Shown here one piece after another: positions 34,201 through 41,279 of a DNA stretch of 64,000 nt (position 1 is the first letter of the stretch; every line of letters begins with the position of its first letter). The position numbers were made by a program, and so were the translations under genes. Origin of the DNA: Streptomyces lienomycini (GTDB taxonomy: Bacteria > Actinomycetota > Actinomycetes > Streptomycetales > Streptomycetaceae); the NCBI RefSeq assembly GCF_027947595.1, contig NZ_CP116257.1, forward strand, positions 3,720,001-3,784,000, given 5' to 3'. The notes beneath the pieces are model-generated. The model did not search any database. It saw only the letters and a list, made by a program, of their open reading frames with translations, and had not been told where the DNA came from.

Positions 34201-34976
34201 GAGCTGCCGGAGAAGTCCTCGGCCGCGACGACCCGCCCGGCGAGGTCGGGATGGCTCTGATCGGCCCCGGTGTCCAGGACGGCGACCTTGACCCCCTCGC
34301 CGCGGGAGCCCGCCGACCACACGTCCGGGGCGCCGATCTGGGCCGTACTGCGGTCCAGCGACGCGCCCACCCGGCCGTCCAGCCACACCCGCGGGGCGCC
34401 GGTCGCGGCCTTCGCCCGCGGCCCGGCGGACGTGACGAGCTGCTTCCAGAACCGGCCGAGGTCGTCGTCGCCGACCCGCACCGCACGCGCGTCGATGCTG
34501 TCGAGTTCGCGGACCGGCGCGTCGTGCGCCAGCTCGGTCAGGGCGTTCACTGAGGAGGCCGCCACTCCGGGGGCCTGTTCCACGATGAGCGGGAGCGCGT
34601 CGGTGTGCGCGGTGTCGTACCGCTGGGCGATGAGCGCCGTCACGTCGAACAGGTCCCGGTCCAGCCGCCCGGCGGCCACCAGGGCGTCGGCGTCGGACGG
34701 CAGGACCGTCACGTGGCCGTCCTGCTCCAGGGTCCGGAAGAGGAGGCCCCGCCTGCCGGGGCCCGGTGCGACGGACGCGGCCTGGCGGCCGTCCGAGGTC
34801 CGCGTGACCGTCACACTGTCACCGGTGATCAGCTTCACCGTCGCCGCGCCGGGCTCCGACGGGCTCGTGACGGCGTCCCGACCGGGCGCGGCCGCCCACG
34901 CGGGTACGGGTGCCACGGCGCCGGCGGCCAGCGCCAGACCTGCCGATATCGCTGACAACAGGCGGATCCGTCTCAT
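31257..34976 (-). CDS. secreted multidomain subtilisin-like serine protease (S8)
   Basis: A 1239-residue exported peptidase. A signal peptide (about 1-29) ends at AWA-A. The prodomain spans about 45-205. The catalytic domain (about 210-520) has the triad Asp235 (VAVLDTGAD), His267 (FGHGTH) and Ser445 (SGTSMATPH), with Asn364 (AAGN) in the oxyanion hole. The remaining 700 residues are beta-sandwich and jelly-roll-like modules, including a PA-like insertion (about 760-860, AAVVDNPSG...AVILIHFND). No cell-wall anchor is visible, so it is released. Long S8 proteins of this kind are common in Streptomyces. Confidence 0.95.
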   Translation of the reverse strand: MRRIRLLSAISAGLALAAGAVAPVPAWAAAPGRDAVTSPSEPGAATVKLITGDSVTVTRTSDGRQAASVAPGPGRRGLLFRTLEQDGHVTVLPSDADALVAAGRLDRDLFDVTALIAQRYDTAHTDALPLIVEQAPGVAASSVNALTELAHDAPVRELDSIDARAVRVGDDDLGRFWKQLVTSAGPRAKAATGAPRVWLDGRVGASLDRSTAQIGAPDVWSAGSRGEGVKVAVLDTGADQSHPDLAGRVVAAEDFSGSSGTGDVFGHGTHVASIVGGSGAASGGSRQGVAPAARLLVGKVLGDDGFGSESQVIAGMEWAADQGADVVNMSLGSSGATDGTDPMSRALNDLSARTGTLFVVAAGNEGEQGPRTVGSPGAADAALTVGAVDRDDSLAPFSSRGPRLGDDAVKPDVTAPGVGIVAARAAGSAMGDPVDEHYTAASGTSMATPHVAGAAALVAQRHPDWTAAQLKDALISTAVTVDGQKVTEQGGGRIDVRAAGLGAVTATGTLVMGPFTSQDTTPVTSRVTYTNSSDEDVTLSLAVELATEGGKAPAEGAARLGSGSVRVPAGASAEVPLTVDPARAGQGKFYGYVTARAADGSVAAHTTVSLVVHGPTHRITVKTIDKDGRQVADLPTIWGAEGFVGYTDPAAAVAEVEEGVYQLNTSWTTSAGDGQELRHVVLPEVRVTKDMTVTLDARRTVPVEIRTPRPAEQRGILSYQTYREIGGRSLTQGTMYFDIAKRLYISPTSEVTEGTFEFASRWQLVAPLVRAQVSRTGFDLGAYYMPSSPLLPERGATLTAVDAGDAANADFSRARGKAAVVDNPSGASERALVERAAAAGVRAVILIHFNDTGWTRWRPTGDRTALPTLRIGRGTGAELRARIARGSTSVEFTGTARSPYLYDVMQVSEQQVPRKVVHTVSARNSAVVRAGYADNGVTGWASEQRFGWRPYQNTAWLQYTRFVPLGFERTEYVSAGDTAWQHLVHHTTTFDVDQPLVAGMRDAPRTYRAGVRPRETWQGAVVRPSIPAGTTTPTVRDGNVLRLRVPAFTDAQAGHWAPLAGGDAASAVLYRDGKRVDEVGSAWQNVAVPAERARYRLDMETSRRSDDWTRGVATSTSWSFESGRTGTATPLSLLQLDYDVPVDVSNTVRGTRAHRVDVRVRAQDGLSVPRGVSVRVEASYDDGRTWTTARTHGHGRNAFRASIAPPAHQDAWVTLRVTARDAAGDSVRQTVRRAYAVRR

Positions 34977-35312
34977 CAGTGCGCTGCCTTCCCATGCGTC
35001 GGATGCGCGTTCACGCGTTGGTCCCGCGTTGGTCCACGCGTTGGCCAGAATGAACGTGCGGAAGTCGGGAAGTCATGCGATTCCCGTGGCACAGGTGGGA
35101 CATGTCGCAAGCGCGACACCGCTCCGCCCCGTGCGGTCTGCCGCGACCGCCGCGCCGACGGCCGCCCTCCGCAACGCGCCCTCGGGGGAGCGGGGTTGGT
35201 GCGCGAGGTGTGCGTGGCACCGCAGCGCCGCGAGTGGCGTGGGGCGGGGCAGCGCCGGGGAAGGATCCAGTGCTGCACCCGTGCCGTCACGTCGGAAAGG
35301 CAGGCATCGTCC
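34977..35312. other. intergenic region between the protease and GDSL hydrolase genes
   Basis: This 336-base divergent region must hold both promoters. Visible structures are the triple CGCGTTGG repeat (35014-35044) and a 6-bp hairpin TGTCGC-AAGC-GCGACA (35104-35119). No gene is supported. Confidence 0.5.
35014..35044. repeat. three direct repeats of CGCGTTGG upstream of the protease
   Basis: CGCGTTGG occurs at 35014-35021, 35025-35032 and 35037-35044, 11 and 12 bases apart, about one helical turn each. It lies 38-68 bases before the protease ATG, where it could be an activator site on one face of the DNA. Confidence 0.6.
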
Positions 35313-36641
35313 ATGCACCGTCTTCTCGCCCGAGTACTCGGTAGTGCCCAGGCGCCCCCGGCCCGAGGGGTCGCGGCCGTCCTGGCCCTGACCCTGGCGT
35401 CCTCCGTCCTCGCCGCGTCCGCCGGCAGCGCAGCCGCTCCCGCGGACAGCGGCTCGGACCGCCGCCCGGGAGCGGGCGCCTGGTTCACGTCCTGGGCCGC
35501 CTCGCAGCAGAGCGTGGCGCCCACCCCGCTGCGCGACCAGTCGATGCGCATGATCACCCACCTGAGCCAGGGGGGTGACGCGATCCGCATACGCGTCCAG
35601 AACACCTTCGGCGAGACACCGCTCACCGTCGACGCGGCGACGGTGGCGCACAGCGGCGGCGAGGACGCCGCGACGGAGGACCGCCCGCGTCCCGTCACGT
35701 TCGACGGCCGTCGCGAGGTCGTCGTGCCACCCGGCGGCGAGGTGTGGAGCGACACCGCCGCGCTCAGGACGTCGGCGCAGGACGACATCGCGGTGTCGCT
35801 CTCCGTCTCCGGCACCGTGGCTCCGGGCCGGCACGACAGCGCCTTCCGCACCAACTACCTGACCCCGCCCGGCTCGGGCGACCACACCGGCGACCCGGCC
35901 GGTACCGCGTTCACCGAGACGACCGGCTCCACCTACCTGGTCAGCGCCGTCGACGTGCGCAACCCGCGCCTGCGGGGCAGCCTCGTCGCCTACGGCAGTT
36001 CGGTGGTCGACGGCACCGGGTCGACCGACTGCGGCCCGGGGTGCAGCCGTCCGGGCGCCGACCTGAGGTGGACCGACGACCTCGCCCGCCGGATCACGTC
36101 GGAGCTCCCCGCCGCACGGCAGTTCGCCGTCGCCAACGCGGGGATCGGCGGCACCACGAGCGCCGCGACCTGCCCGGGCATCGGGGACGCCGTCCGCGGC
36201 CTGGACGCGTCGGCCCGGCTGGAACGCGACGTCCTGTCCCTGCACGGAGTGACCGGAGTCCTGTACTACTACGGGACCAACGACCTCCCGGCCGGCTGCG
36301 ACGCCGCGCGGATCGAGGCCAGTTACCGCGACGTCTTCCAGCGGCTGCGGGCCGCCGGGATCAAGGTGTACGTCACGCCCATCACCCCGCGCCCGGGCTA
36401 CACCGACCAGAACAACCGCGACCGGCACGCCGTGGGCACGTTCGTCTCCAAGTGGAACAGCTGCGGCGGCACCTGCGACGGAGTCCTCCCCTTCGACCAG
36501 GTGCTCGAAGACCCCGTACGGCCGAACAGCATCAACCCGCCGTACGACACCGGCGACGGGGTCCACGCCAACATCGCCGGCCAGCAGGCCCTCGCCGACA
36601 TCGTCTCGCTACCGATGCTGGCGGCGTCGGCCCGCCGGTGA
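35313..36641 (+). CDS. secreted SGNH/GDSL-type hydrolase
   Basis: A 442-residue exported hydrolase with a signal peptide ending near ASAGSAAA. After a beta-rich N-terminal domain (about 55-225) the SGNH fold begins at LVAYGSSVVDG, where the usual GDS block reads GSS, keeping the nucleophilic Ser but not the Asp. YYGTNDL is block III and DTGDGVHANIAG supplies the catalytic Asp and His. Members cleave esters of lipids or acetylated polysaccharides; the substrate is unknown. Six Cys in the SGNH part suggest disulphides. It is divergent from the subtilase across 336 bases. Confidence 0.88.
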   Translation: MHRLLARVLGSAQAPPARGVAAVLALTLASSVLAASAGSAAAPADSGSDRRPGAGAWFTSWAASQQSVAPTPLRDQSMRMITHLSQGGDAIRIRVQNTFGETPLTVDAATVAHSGGEDAATEDRPRPVTFDGRREVVVPPGGEVWSDTAALRTSAQDDIAVSLSVSGTVAPGRHDSAFRTNYLTPPGSGDHTGDPAGTAFTETTGSTYLVSAVDVRNPRLRGSLVAYGSSVVDGTGSTDCGPGCSRPGADLRWTDDLARRITSELPAARQFAVANAGIGGTTSAATCPGIGDAVRGLDASARLERDVLSLHGVTGVLYYYGTNDLPAGCDAARIEASYRDVFQRLRAAGIKVYVTPITPRPGYTDQNNRDRHAVGTFVSKWNSCGGTCDGVLPFDQVLEDPVRPNSINPPYDTGDGVHANIAGQQALADIVSLPMLAASARR

Positions 36642-36655
36642 GGCTCCCGTCCGGC

Positions 36656-37279
36656 TCATGAACTCCTCTGCGGGCGCAGGGCGTCGACGACGAGGGCGAG
36701 CAGGCGGTCGGTACGCTCGGGCTCGTCGTCGGCGGCCGTGGAGAGAAACACGCCGAGCAGCATCGCGGTGACGTCGTCGGGCGCGACATCCGCGCGGAGC
36801 GAGCCCGCCCGCACTCCGGCCGCGAGGATCGAGCCGATCGCGGCGGTGATGCGCTCGCGGGTGGCGGCCGTCGCCACGCGTCCCGAGGCCCAGCCGCTGT
36901 GCAGGGTGTTGAGCATGGCGCGCTTCGTCGCGACGAACGCCGCGTAGCGCCGCAGCCACGCGCGCAGGGCGCGCTCGGGCGGCAACTCGTCCAGCAGCGC
37001 GGCGGCGGCGTTCGTGACGTCGTCCAGTTCGGCGGAGTAGACGGCCTCCACCAGCGCCTCGCGGGTGGGGAAATGCCGGTAGAGCGTGCCGATGCCGACG
37101 CCCGCCTCGCGGGCGATGCCCTCGAGGGGGACGGTGTCGTCCGCCGCCGTGAACGCGGCCCGTGCGGCGGCGACGAGGTTCTCGCGGTTGCGCCGCGCGT
37201 GCGCGCGCAGCGGGCGCGCGGCGGGGGCCAGCCGGTCGGGCCGATCGGCGGCAGGGTTCGGTTCCTGGTCCGGACTCAA
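36656..37279 (-). CDS. TetR-family repressor
   Basis: A 207-residue TetR regulator. The HTH is AREAGVGIGTLYRHFPTREALVEAV. The probable start is TTG 37279, preceded by GGAGG that forms part of the operator at 37282-37295, so a bound repressor would also hide the ribosome site region of its own gene. It is divergent from the aldo/keto reductase, its obvious target. Confidence 0.92.
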   Translation of the reverse strand: MSPDQEPNPAADRPDRLAPAARPLRAHARRNRENLVAAARAAFTAADDTVPLEGIAREAGVGIGTLYRHFPTREALVEAVYSAELDDVTNAAAALLDELPPERALRAWLRRYAAFVATKRAMLNTLHSGWASGRVATAATRERITAAIGSILAAGVRAGSLRADVAPDDVTAMLLGVFLSTAADDEPERTDRLLALVVDALRPQRSS

Positions 37280-37281
37280 AG

Positions 37282-37330
37282 CGGAGGGTCCTCCGGTAGT
37301 GCTACAGTCGGTTTGGCGGAGGGTCCTCCG
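37282..37330. promoter_or_regulatory. twin TetR operators in a divergent promoter
   Basis: CGGAGGGTCCTCCG occurs twice, at 37282-37295 and 37317-37330, each a perfect 6-bp inverted repeat with a 2-base centre, 35 bp apart. A possible -10 (TACAGT, 37303-37308) for the reductase lies between them. The pair sits midway between the tetR and reductase genes. Confidence 0.75.
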
Positions 37331-37363
37331 CTTCTGTCATCTTCCCACGAGGACGGACATCCC

Positions 37364-38308
37364 ATGACGTCAACCGGCACCCCCTCCTCCCCTCTCGCGG
37401 CCGCCGGGACCCCTCGCCCCGGCGGAGCGGGACAGCTCGCCGGCCGCACCGTCTCACGGATCGGCTACGGCGCGATGCAGCTCGAACGCCTGCGCTCCGA
37501 CCGTGCCGCCGCCGTCGCCCTCGTACGCCGTGCGGTGGAACGCGGCGTCGACCACCTCGACACCGCCCAGTTCTACGGCGACGGATTCGTCAACGAGGTC
37601 ATCCGCGAAGCCCTGCGCCCCGCGGACGACGTCGTCGTCGTGAGCAAGGTCGGCGCCGATCCCGACCCCGGCGGCCCCCTCCCGCTCCGCCCCGCGCAGC
37701 GGCCGGAGGAACTGCGGGCGAGCGTCGAGGACAACCTCAGGAGCCTCGGCACCGACCGGATCGCGGTCGTGAACCTGCGCCGCCTCGACACCGGCCCCGG
37801 CCTGCGCGCCGAGGGCGACCAGGTGGTCGCCCTCGACGACCAGCTCGCCGTGCTGACGCGGATGCGCGACGAGGGCAAGATCGGCGCGATCGGGCTGAGC
37901 AGCGTGACCCTGGACGGGCTGCGCCGTGCCCTCCCCGCGGGCGTCGTCTGCGTGCAGAACGCCTACAGTCTCGTGAGCCGCGACGACGAGGACATGCTCA
38001 CGCTGTGCTCCGCCGAGGGCATCGCCTGGGTGCCCTACTTCCCCCTCGGCGGCGCCTTCCCCGCCATGCCCAAGGTCGCCGACGAGCCCGCGGTCCACAC
38101 CGCGGCACAGGCCCTCGGCGTCACGCCGGCCCAGGTGGGGCTCGCCTGGCTGCTCCGCCACGCCCCGAACGTCCTGCTCATCCCCGGTACCGCCGACCCC
38201 GGCCACCTGGACGCGAACATCGCCGTGGGCGGGATCGCCCTGGACGGGGAGGCGCTCGCCGCGCTCGACGCCGTGCGGAGCCGCTCCGCCGACGTCCCGC
38301 TCGGCTGA
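37364..38308 (+). CDS. aldo/keto reductase family oxidoreductase
   Basis: A 314-residue NADPH-dependent AKR barrel. Asp and Tyr of the tetrad are in DHLDTAQFYG (about 62-71) and Lys in VVVSKVG. At the place of the usual catalytic His the sequence is VVNLRRLD, with no His, which would alter or slow carbonyl reduction. GLSSVTLDGLRRAL, LAWLLRHAP and IPGTADPGHLDAN are standard family segments. ATG has GAGGACGG at about 8 bases. Probably induced when the divergent TetR repressor releases its operators. Confidence 0.9.
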   Translation: MTSTGTPSSPLAAAGTPRPGGAGQLAGRTVSRIGYGAMQLERLRSDRAAAVALVRRAVERGVDHLDTAQFYGDGFVNEVIREALRPADDVVVVSKVGADPDPGGPLPLRPAQRPEELRASVEDNLRSLGTDRIAVVNLRRLDTGPGLRAEGDQVVALDDQLAVLTRMRDEGKIGAIGLSSVTLDGLRRALPAGVVCVQNAYSLVSRDDEDMLTLCSAEGIAWVPYFPLGGAFPAMPKVADEPAVHTAAQALGVTPAQVGLAWLLRHAPNVLLIPGTADPGHLDANIAVGGIALDGEALAALDAVRSRSADVPLG

Positions 38309-38344
38309 CGCCGGACCCGTCGCCTCGCCCCGGCGGCAGCATGG

Positions 38345-38908
38345 TCACAGGGTGCGCAGGCCCCGGTCCGCGAAGGCGATGAGCCACTCGAAGCTCTCGT
38401 CGACGTCGGTGCTCCACTGGAAGCCGTGCCCCGCCTGCAGCGTGGCGAAGCCGTGGAAGAGGCTGCGGAGCAGGCGCAGCGCGTGGTTCACGTCGCGGTC
38501 CTCGATGTCGTAGCCGCGCAGGACCGCGGTGAACGCGACGAGCAACCGCTCCCCGGCACGGGCCAGCGGGTCGTCCGGACCCGACGGTTCCACACCGATC
38601 GTCGCGGCGTACCGGCCGGGATGCTCCAGCACGAAGGCGCGGAAGGAACGCGCGGCGGCCGCCAGTGCGTCACGGCCCGCACGGCCCTGGACCGCGCCGC
38701 CGACGGCGTCGGCGGCCTCGGTCAGGGCCAGGGCCGCGATCCGCCGGTTCAGGTCGTCCTGGCCTCCCACGTGCTTGTACAGGGAGGGGGTGCGCACGCC
38801 GACCCGCTCGGCCAGCAGGCCCATCGTCAGGTTGGCGAACCCCACCTCGTCGGCCAGGGCCGCGCCGGCCCGGACCACGGCCGCCGGATCCAGGCCCGCC
38901 CTAGGCAC
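38345..38908 (-). CDS. TetR-family regulator (TetR_C_33/WHG type)
   Basis: A 187-residue TetR regulator with HTH LLAERVGVRTPSLYKHVGG and a C-terminal region with FHGFATLQAGHGF, typical of the WHG/TetR_C_33 group. It starts with GTG and overlaps the end of the alpha/beta hydrolase gene by 8 bases, so it is co-transcribed with that enzyme and likely controls the operon through the dyad at 39753-39789. Confidence 0.9.
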   Translation of the reverse strand: MPRAGLDPAAVVRAGAALADEVGFANLTMGLLAERVGVRTPSLYKHVGGQDDLNRRIAALALTEAADAVGGAVQGRAGRDALAAAARSFRAFVLEHPGRYAATIGVEPSGPDDPLARAGERLLVAFTAVLRGYDIEDRDVNHALRLLRSLFHGFATLQAGHGFQWSTDVDESFEWLIAFADRGLRTL

Positions 38909-39737
38909 GGGCGGCGTCCGAGTGGAGGAAGGCCAGCACGAGCGCGACCACCCGGTCGGGGAACTGGTCGTGCGGGTAGTGGCCGGCGCCCTCGATCATC
39001 TCGAGACGGCCGAGCCCGGACGGCAGGGCCTCGACGACCGCCGTCCCCTCGGCGTGCGGATCGGCCCAGTCGGGGTCCAGTGTGCCCATCACGACAAGGA
39101 CCGGGCGGCGGACGTTGCCCAGTTGGGCGCCGGCGTCGGTGGGCGCGCTGCGGCCCATGGCCTGCATGGCCTTCATCCGGCCCGGCTCGCGCAACCGGGA
39201 CTCGATCCGCCCGAGCCGCTCCGCCCAGCCGGCCGGCTTCACGCCCGGGTACGCCACGTCGAGGTACGAGAGCCAGAGCGGCAGACTGCCGAACACTCCC
39301 GCGCCGAGCAGGCGCAACATGCCCTGCCGGAACCGCTTCACCCGCAGGTCGCCGAGTCGGACCGACTGCTTGCGGGTGAACGGCGCCAGCTCGACGACCG
39401 AGGTGATCAGCGAGGGCTCCCGCGCCGCGGCGATGGTGGCGGCGCCGCCCGAGACGGAGTGGCCGACCAGTACGGCCGGACCGCCGAGATGCCGGATCAG
39501 GGCGATCAGGTCACCGGCGATGTCGGTGCGGCTCCAGGCCGGCCAGTCGACGCTCGACTCGCCGCAGCCGCGCAGGTCGACCGCGGCGACCCGGTAACCC
39601 GCCGCCACCAGCTGCGGGACCACGGCGCGGTACGCGTCGCGGCTGTCCCCCATGCCGTGCGCGAGCACGATCAGCGGTCCCGAACCCGTCACCTCGTACG
39701 CGAGGGTGCCGCCGTCGACGGCAAGGTACTCGGTCAT
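38901..39737 (-). CDS. alpha/beta hydrolase (serine type)
   Basis: A 278-residue hydrolase with HGMGDS (oxyanion), nucleophile elbow GHSVSGG, VMGTLDPDW (acid) and the His in GAGHYPHDQ. The ATG follows GGGGAG at 5 bases; an upstream in-frame start is not supported. First gene of a two-gene operon with its TetR regulator. Substrate unknown; small esters or lactones are usual for this group. Confidence 0.9.
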   Translation of the reverse strand: MTEYLAVDGGTLAYEVTGSGPLIVLAHGMGDSRDAYRAVVPQLVAAGYRVAAVDLRGCGESSVDWPAWSRTDIAGDLIALIRHLGGPAVLVGHSVSGGAATIAAAREPSLITSVVELAPFTRKQSVRLGDLRVKRFRQGMLRLLGAGVFGSLPLWLSYLDVAYPGVKPAGWAERLGRIESRLREPGRMKAMQAMGRSAPTDAGAQLGNVRRPVLVVMGTLDPDWADPHAEGTAVVEALPSGLGRLEMIEGAGHYPHDQFPDRVVALVLAFLHSDAARA

Positions 39738-39752
39738 GTCACTCCCCGGTGT

Positions 39753-39789
39753 GGCTAATAGCATTAACTAAAAGCTACTGCCATTAGCC
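39753..39789. promoter_or_regulatory. candidate TetR operator of the hydrolase-tetR operon
   Basis: GGCTAAT (39753-39759) and ATTAGCC (39783-39789) are perfect inverted arms, and the AT-rich interior repeats TAGCATTA/TGCCATTA-like halves. It begins 16 bases before the hydrolase ATG in an AT-rich island, as expected for promoter plus operator. Confidence 0.55.
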
Positions 39790-39796
39790 AACGCTG

Positions 39797-40048
39797 TCAA
39801 CGGGGTGGCCGGAGCCCGCGGTCCGCGGGGGAGCGTCGTTCCGCCGCACGCCGTACGGCCGACTCCACCTCCTGGCGGGAGAGGCCGTTCTCCTCCGCGA
39901 AGGCGGCGACGCCCTGGGCGAGTGCGGCGGTGGCGTCGGACCAGACCGCGAGGGCTACCGTGGCGTTCTCGCCGCGGTTGTTGCGGTAGCGGTCGTCCGC
40001 GGCCTCGACGGCACGTCGGAGTTCGATGAGACGTCTCGGAATTTCCAT
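39797..40048 (-). CDS. small conserved hypothetical protein
   Basis: An 83-residue, mostly helical, charged protein (IPRRLIELRRAVEAADDRYRN at the start) without Cys, signal or membrane segment. I do not recognise a named family, though similar short proteins are common in Streptomyces. It starts with ATG at 40048 and stands alone. Confidence 0.6.
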   Translation of the reverse strand: MEIPRRLIELRRAVEAADDRYRNNRGENATVALAVWSDATAALAQGVAAFAEENGLSRQEVESAVRRAAERRSPADRGLRPPR

Positions 40049-40233
40049 GGTCGAAAAGCCTAGGGCGGCGTGGTGCGCGTCACAGGGTCTCGTCGAGCGG
40101 GAGCGCTCTCGGCGAGGGCACTTCTCGTTGCCCCCGCCGGTGCCCACGCGGCCCGGTGGCTACCTCGAACCGCCGAACGCCTTGCCGGGGTTGACCTCGC
40201 GGTCGCGTGCCGGTAACAACGTGGGGCGCCGTG

Positions 40234-40251
40234 ATAGCAAGCGGTTGCTAT
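40234..40251. promoter_or_regulatory. LacI-type operator upstream of the DUF6807 gene
   Basis: ATAGCAAGCGGTTGCTAT has perfect 7-bp arms (ATAGCAA/TTGCTAT) around GCGG, very like LacI/GalR sites. It lies 48 bases before the DUF6807 ATG. No LacI gene is adjacent, so the regulator is encoded elsewhere. The rest of the 251-base gap shows nothing notable. Confidence 0.65.
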
Positions 40252-40299
40252 GCCCCCCCGCGAGGGCACCGGCCGGCCGCTCCGAGAAGAGGACCACGC

Positions 40300-41250
40300 A
40301 TGACGCTCTCCCTGACCCACGTCCACGGTGACCGCATCACCGTGGCCCACGGGCCGGCCGGAACCGAGCTGTTCTCCTACGTGTACCGCCCCGAAGCCGA
40401 CTGGGAGGCGCCCAAGCCGTACCTCCACCCGCTCCGGACCCTGTCCGGCGCGGTCGTCACCGACTACCGGCCCCACGACCACCGCTGGCACAAGGGGCTC
40501 CAGCTGACCGCCTCCCACCTCTCCGGACAGAACCTGTGGGGCGGCAACACCTATGTGCGCGGCGAGGGTTACCTCGCCCTGCCCGAAAGGGTCGGTTCGA
40601 TGGCCCACGCGGGCTTCGGGAACGTCGACGCCACAGCGGACCGCGCCGTCATCGCCCAGAAGCTGACCTGGCACCCGCACGGCGGCGAACTCTGGGCGGA
40701 GGAGGAGCGCCGCATCGAGGCCCGCGACGTCGACCCGGGGACCGGCAGCTGGACGCTCACCTGGACGTCGGCGGTCACCAACCGCCGTGACGAAGCACTG
40801 CGGTTCGGCAGCCCCACCACCCACGGGCGCCCCGCCGCCGGATACACCGGACTGTTCTGGCGCGGCCCCCGCGCCTTCCGCGACGGCCGCGTCTTCACGG
40901 CGGAGCCCGCCGTGCCGCCCGAGTCGCCCCAGTCGTCCGAGACCGGTCCGATGGGCTCCCAAGCCGCCTGGCTGGCCTACGTCGGTGAGCACGACGGGCG
41001 GGACGGCCACGCCACCCTCGTCTTCGAACACGCCCCCTCCAACGACCACCTGGGAACGGAGGGCACCCACCCGGCACACTGGTTCGTACGCAGCGCACCC
41101 TTCGCCGCGGTCGCCCCCTCCTGGGCCTTCCACGACGAACTCGTCCTGCCGCCCGGCGAGACCCTCGCCCGCTCCTACCGCGTGGTCGTCGCCGACGGCG
41201 CCTGGGACCGGACGCGCGTCGCCGCCCACCTGGCCGGGCTCACCTGGTGA
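40300..41250 (+). CDS. DUF6807 (PmoA-like) family protein
   Basis: A 316-residue protein. Conserved features are YLHPLRTLSGAVVTDYRPHDHRWHKGL (about 45-70), with several His that could bind metal, and HPAHWFVRSAPFAAVAPSWAFHDE near the end. Such proteins accompany sugar-oxidoreductase and LacI-controlled sugar operons in actinobacteria; their reaction is not established as far as I know. RBS-like GAGAAGAGGA precedes the ATG. A LacI-type operator just upstream supports a sugar-linked role. The homoserine-dehydrogenase-like gene follows after 29 bases but is chemically unrelated. Confidence 0.82.
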   Translation: MTLSLTHVHGDRITVAHGPAGTELFSYVYRPEADWEAPKPYLHPLRTLSGAVVTDYRPHDHRWHKGLQLTASHLSGQNLWGGNTYVRGEGYLALPERVGSMAHAGFGNVDATADRAVIAQKLTWHPHGGELWAEEERRIEARDVDPGTGSWTLTWTSAVTNRRDEALRFGSPTTHGRPAAGYTGLFWRGPRAFRDGRVFTAEPAVPPESPQSSETGPMGSQAAWLAYVGEHDGRDGHATLVFEHAPSNDHLGTEGTHPAHWFVRSAPFAAVAPSWAFHDELVLPPGETLARSYRVVVADGAWDRTRVAAHLAGLTW

Positions 41251-41279
41251 CCGGGGACATGTGAGAGGATCCCAGGCCC

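Noticed and set aside
31173..34553. A plus-strand open frame of over 1100 codons opposite the subtilase
   Set aside because: The minus strand has a complete signal peptide, triad and domains; the plus frame shows only low-complexity GC-bias composition.
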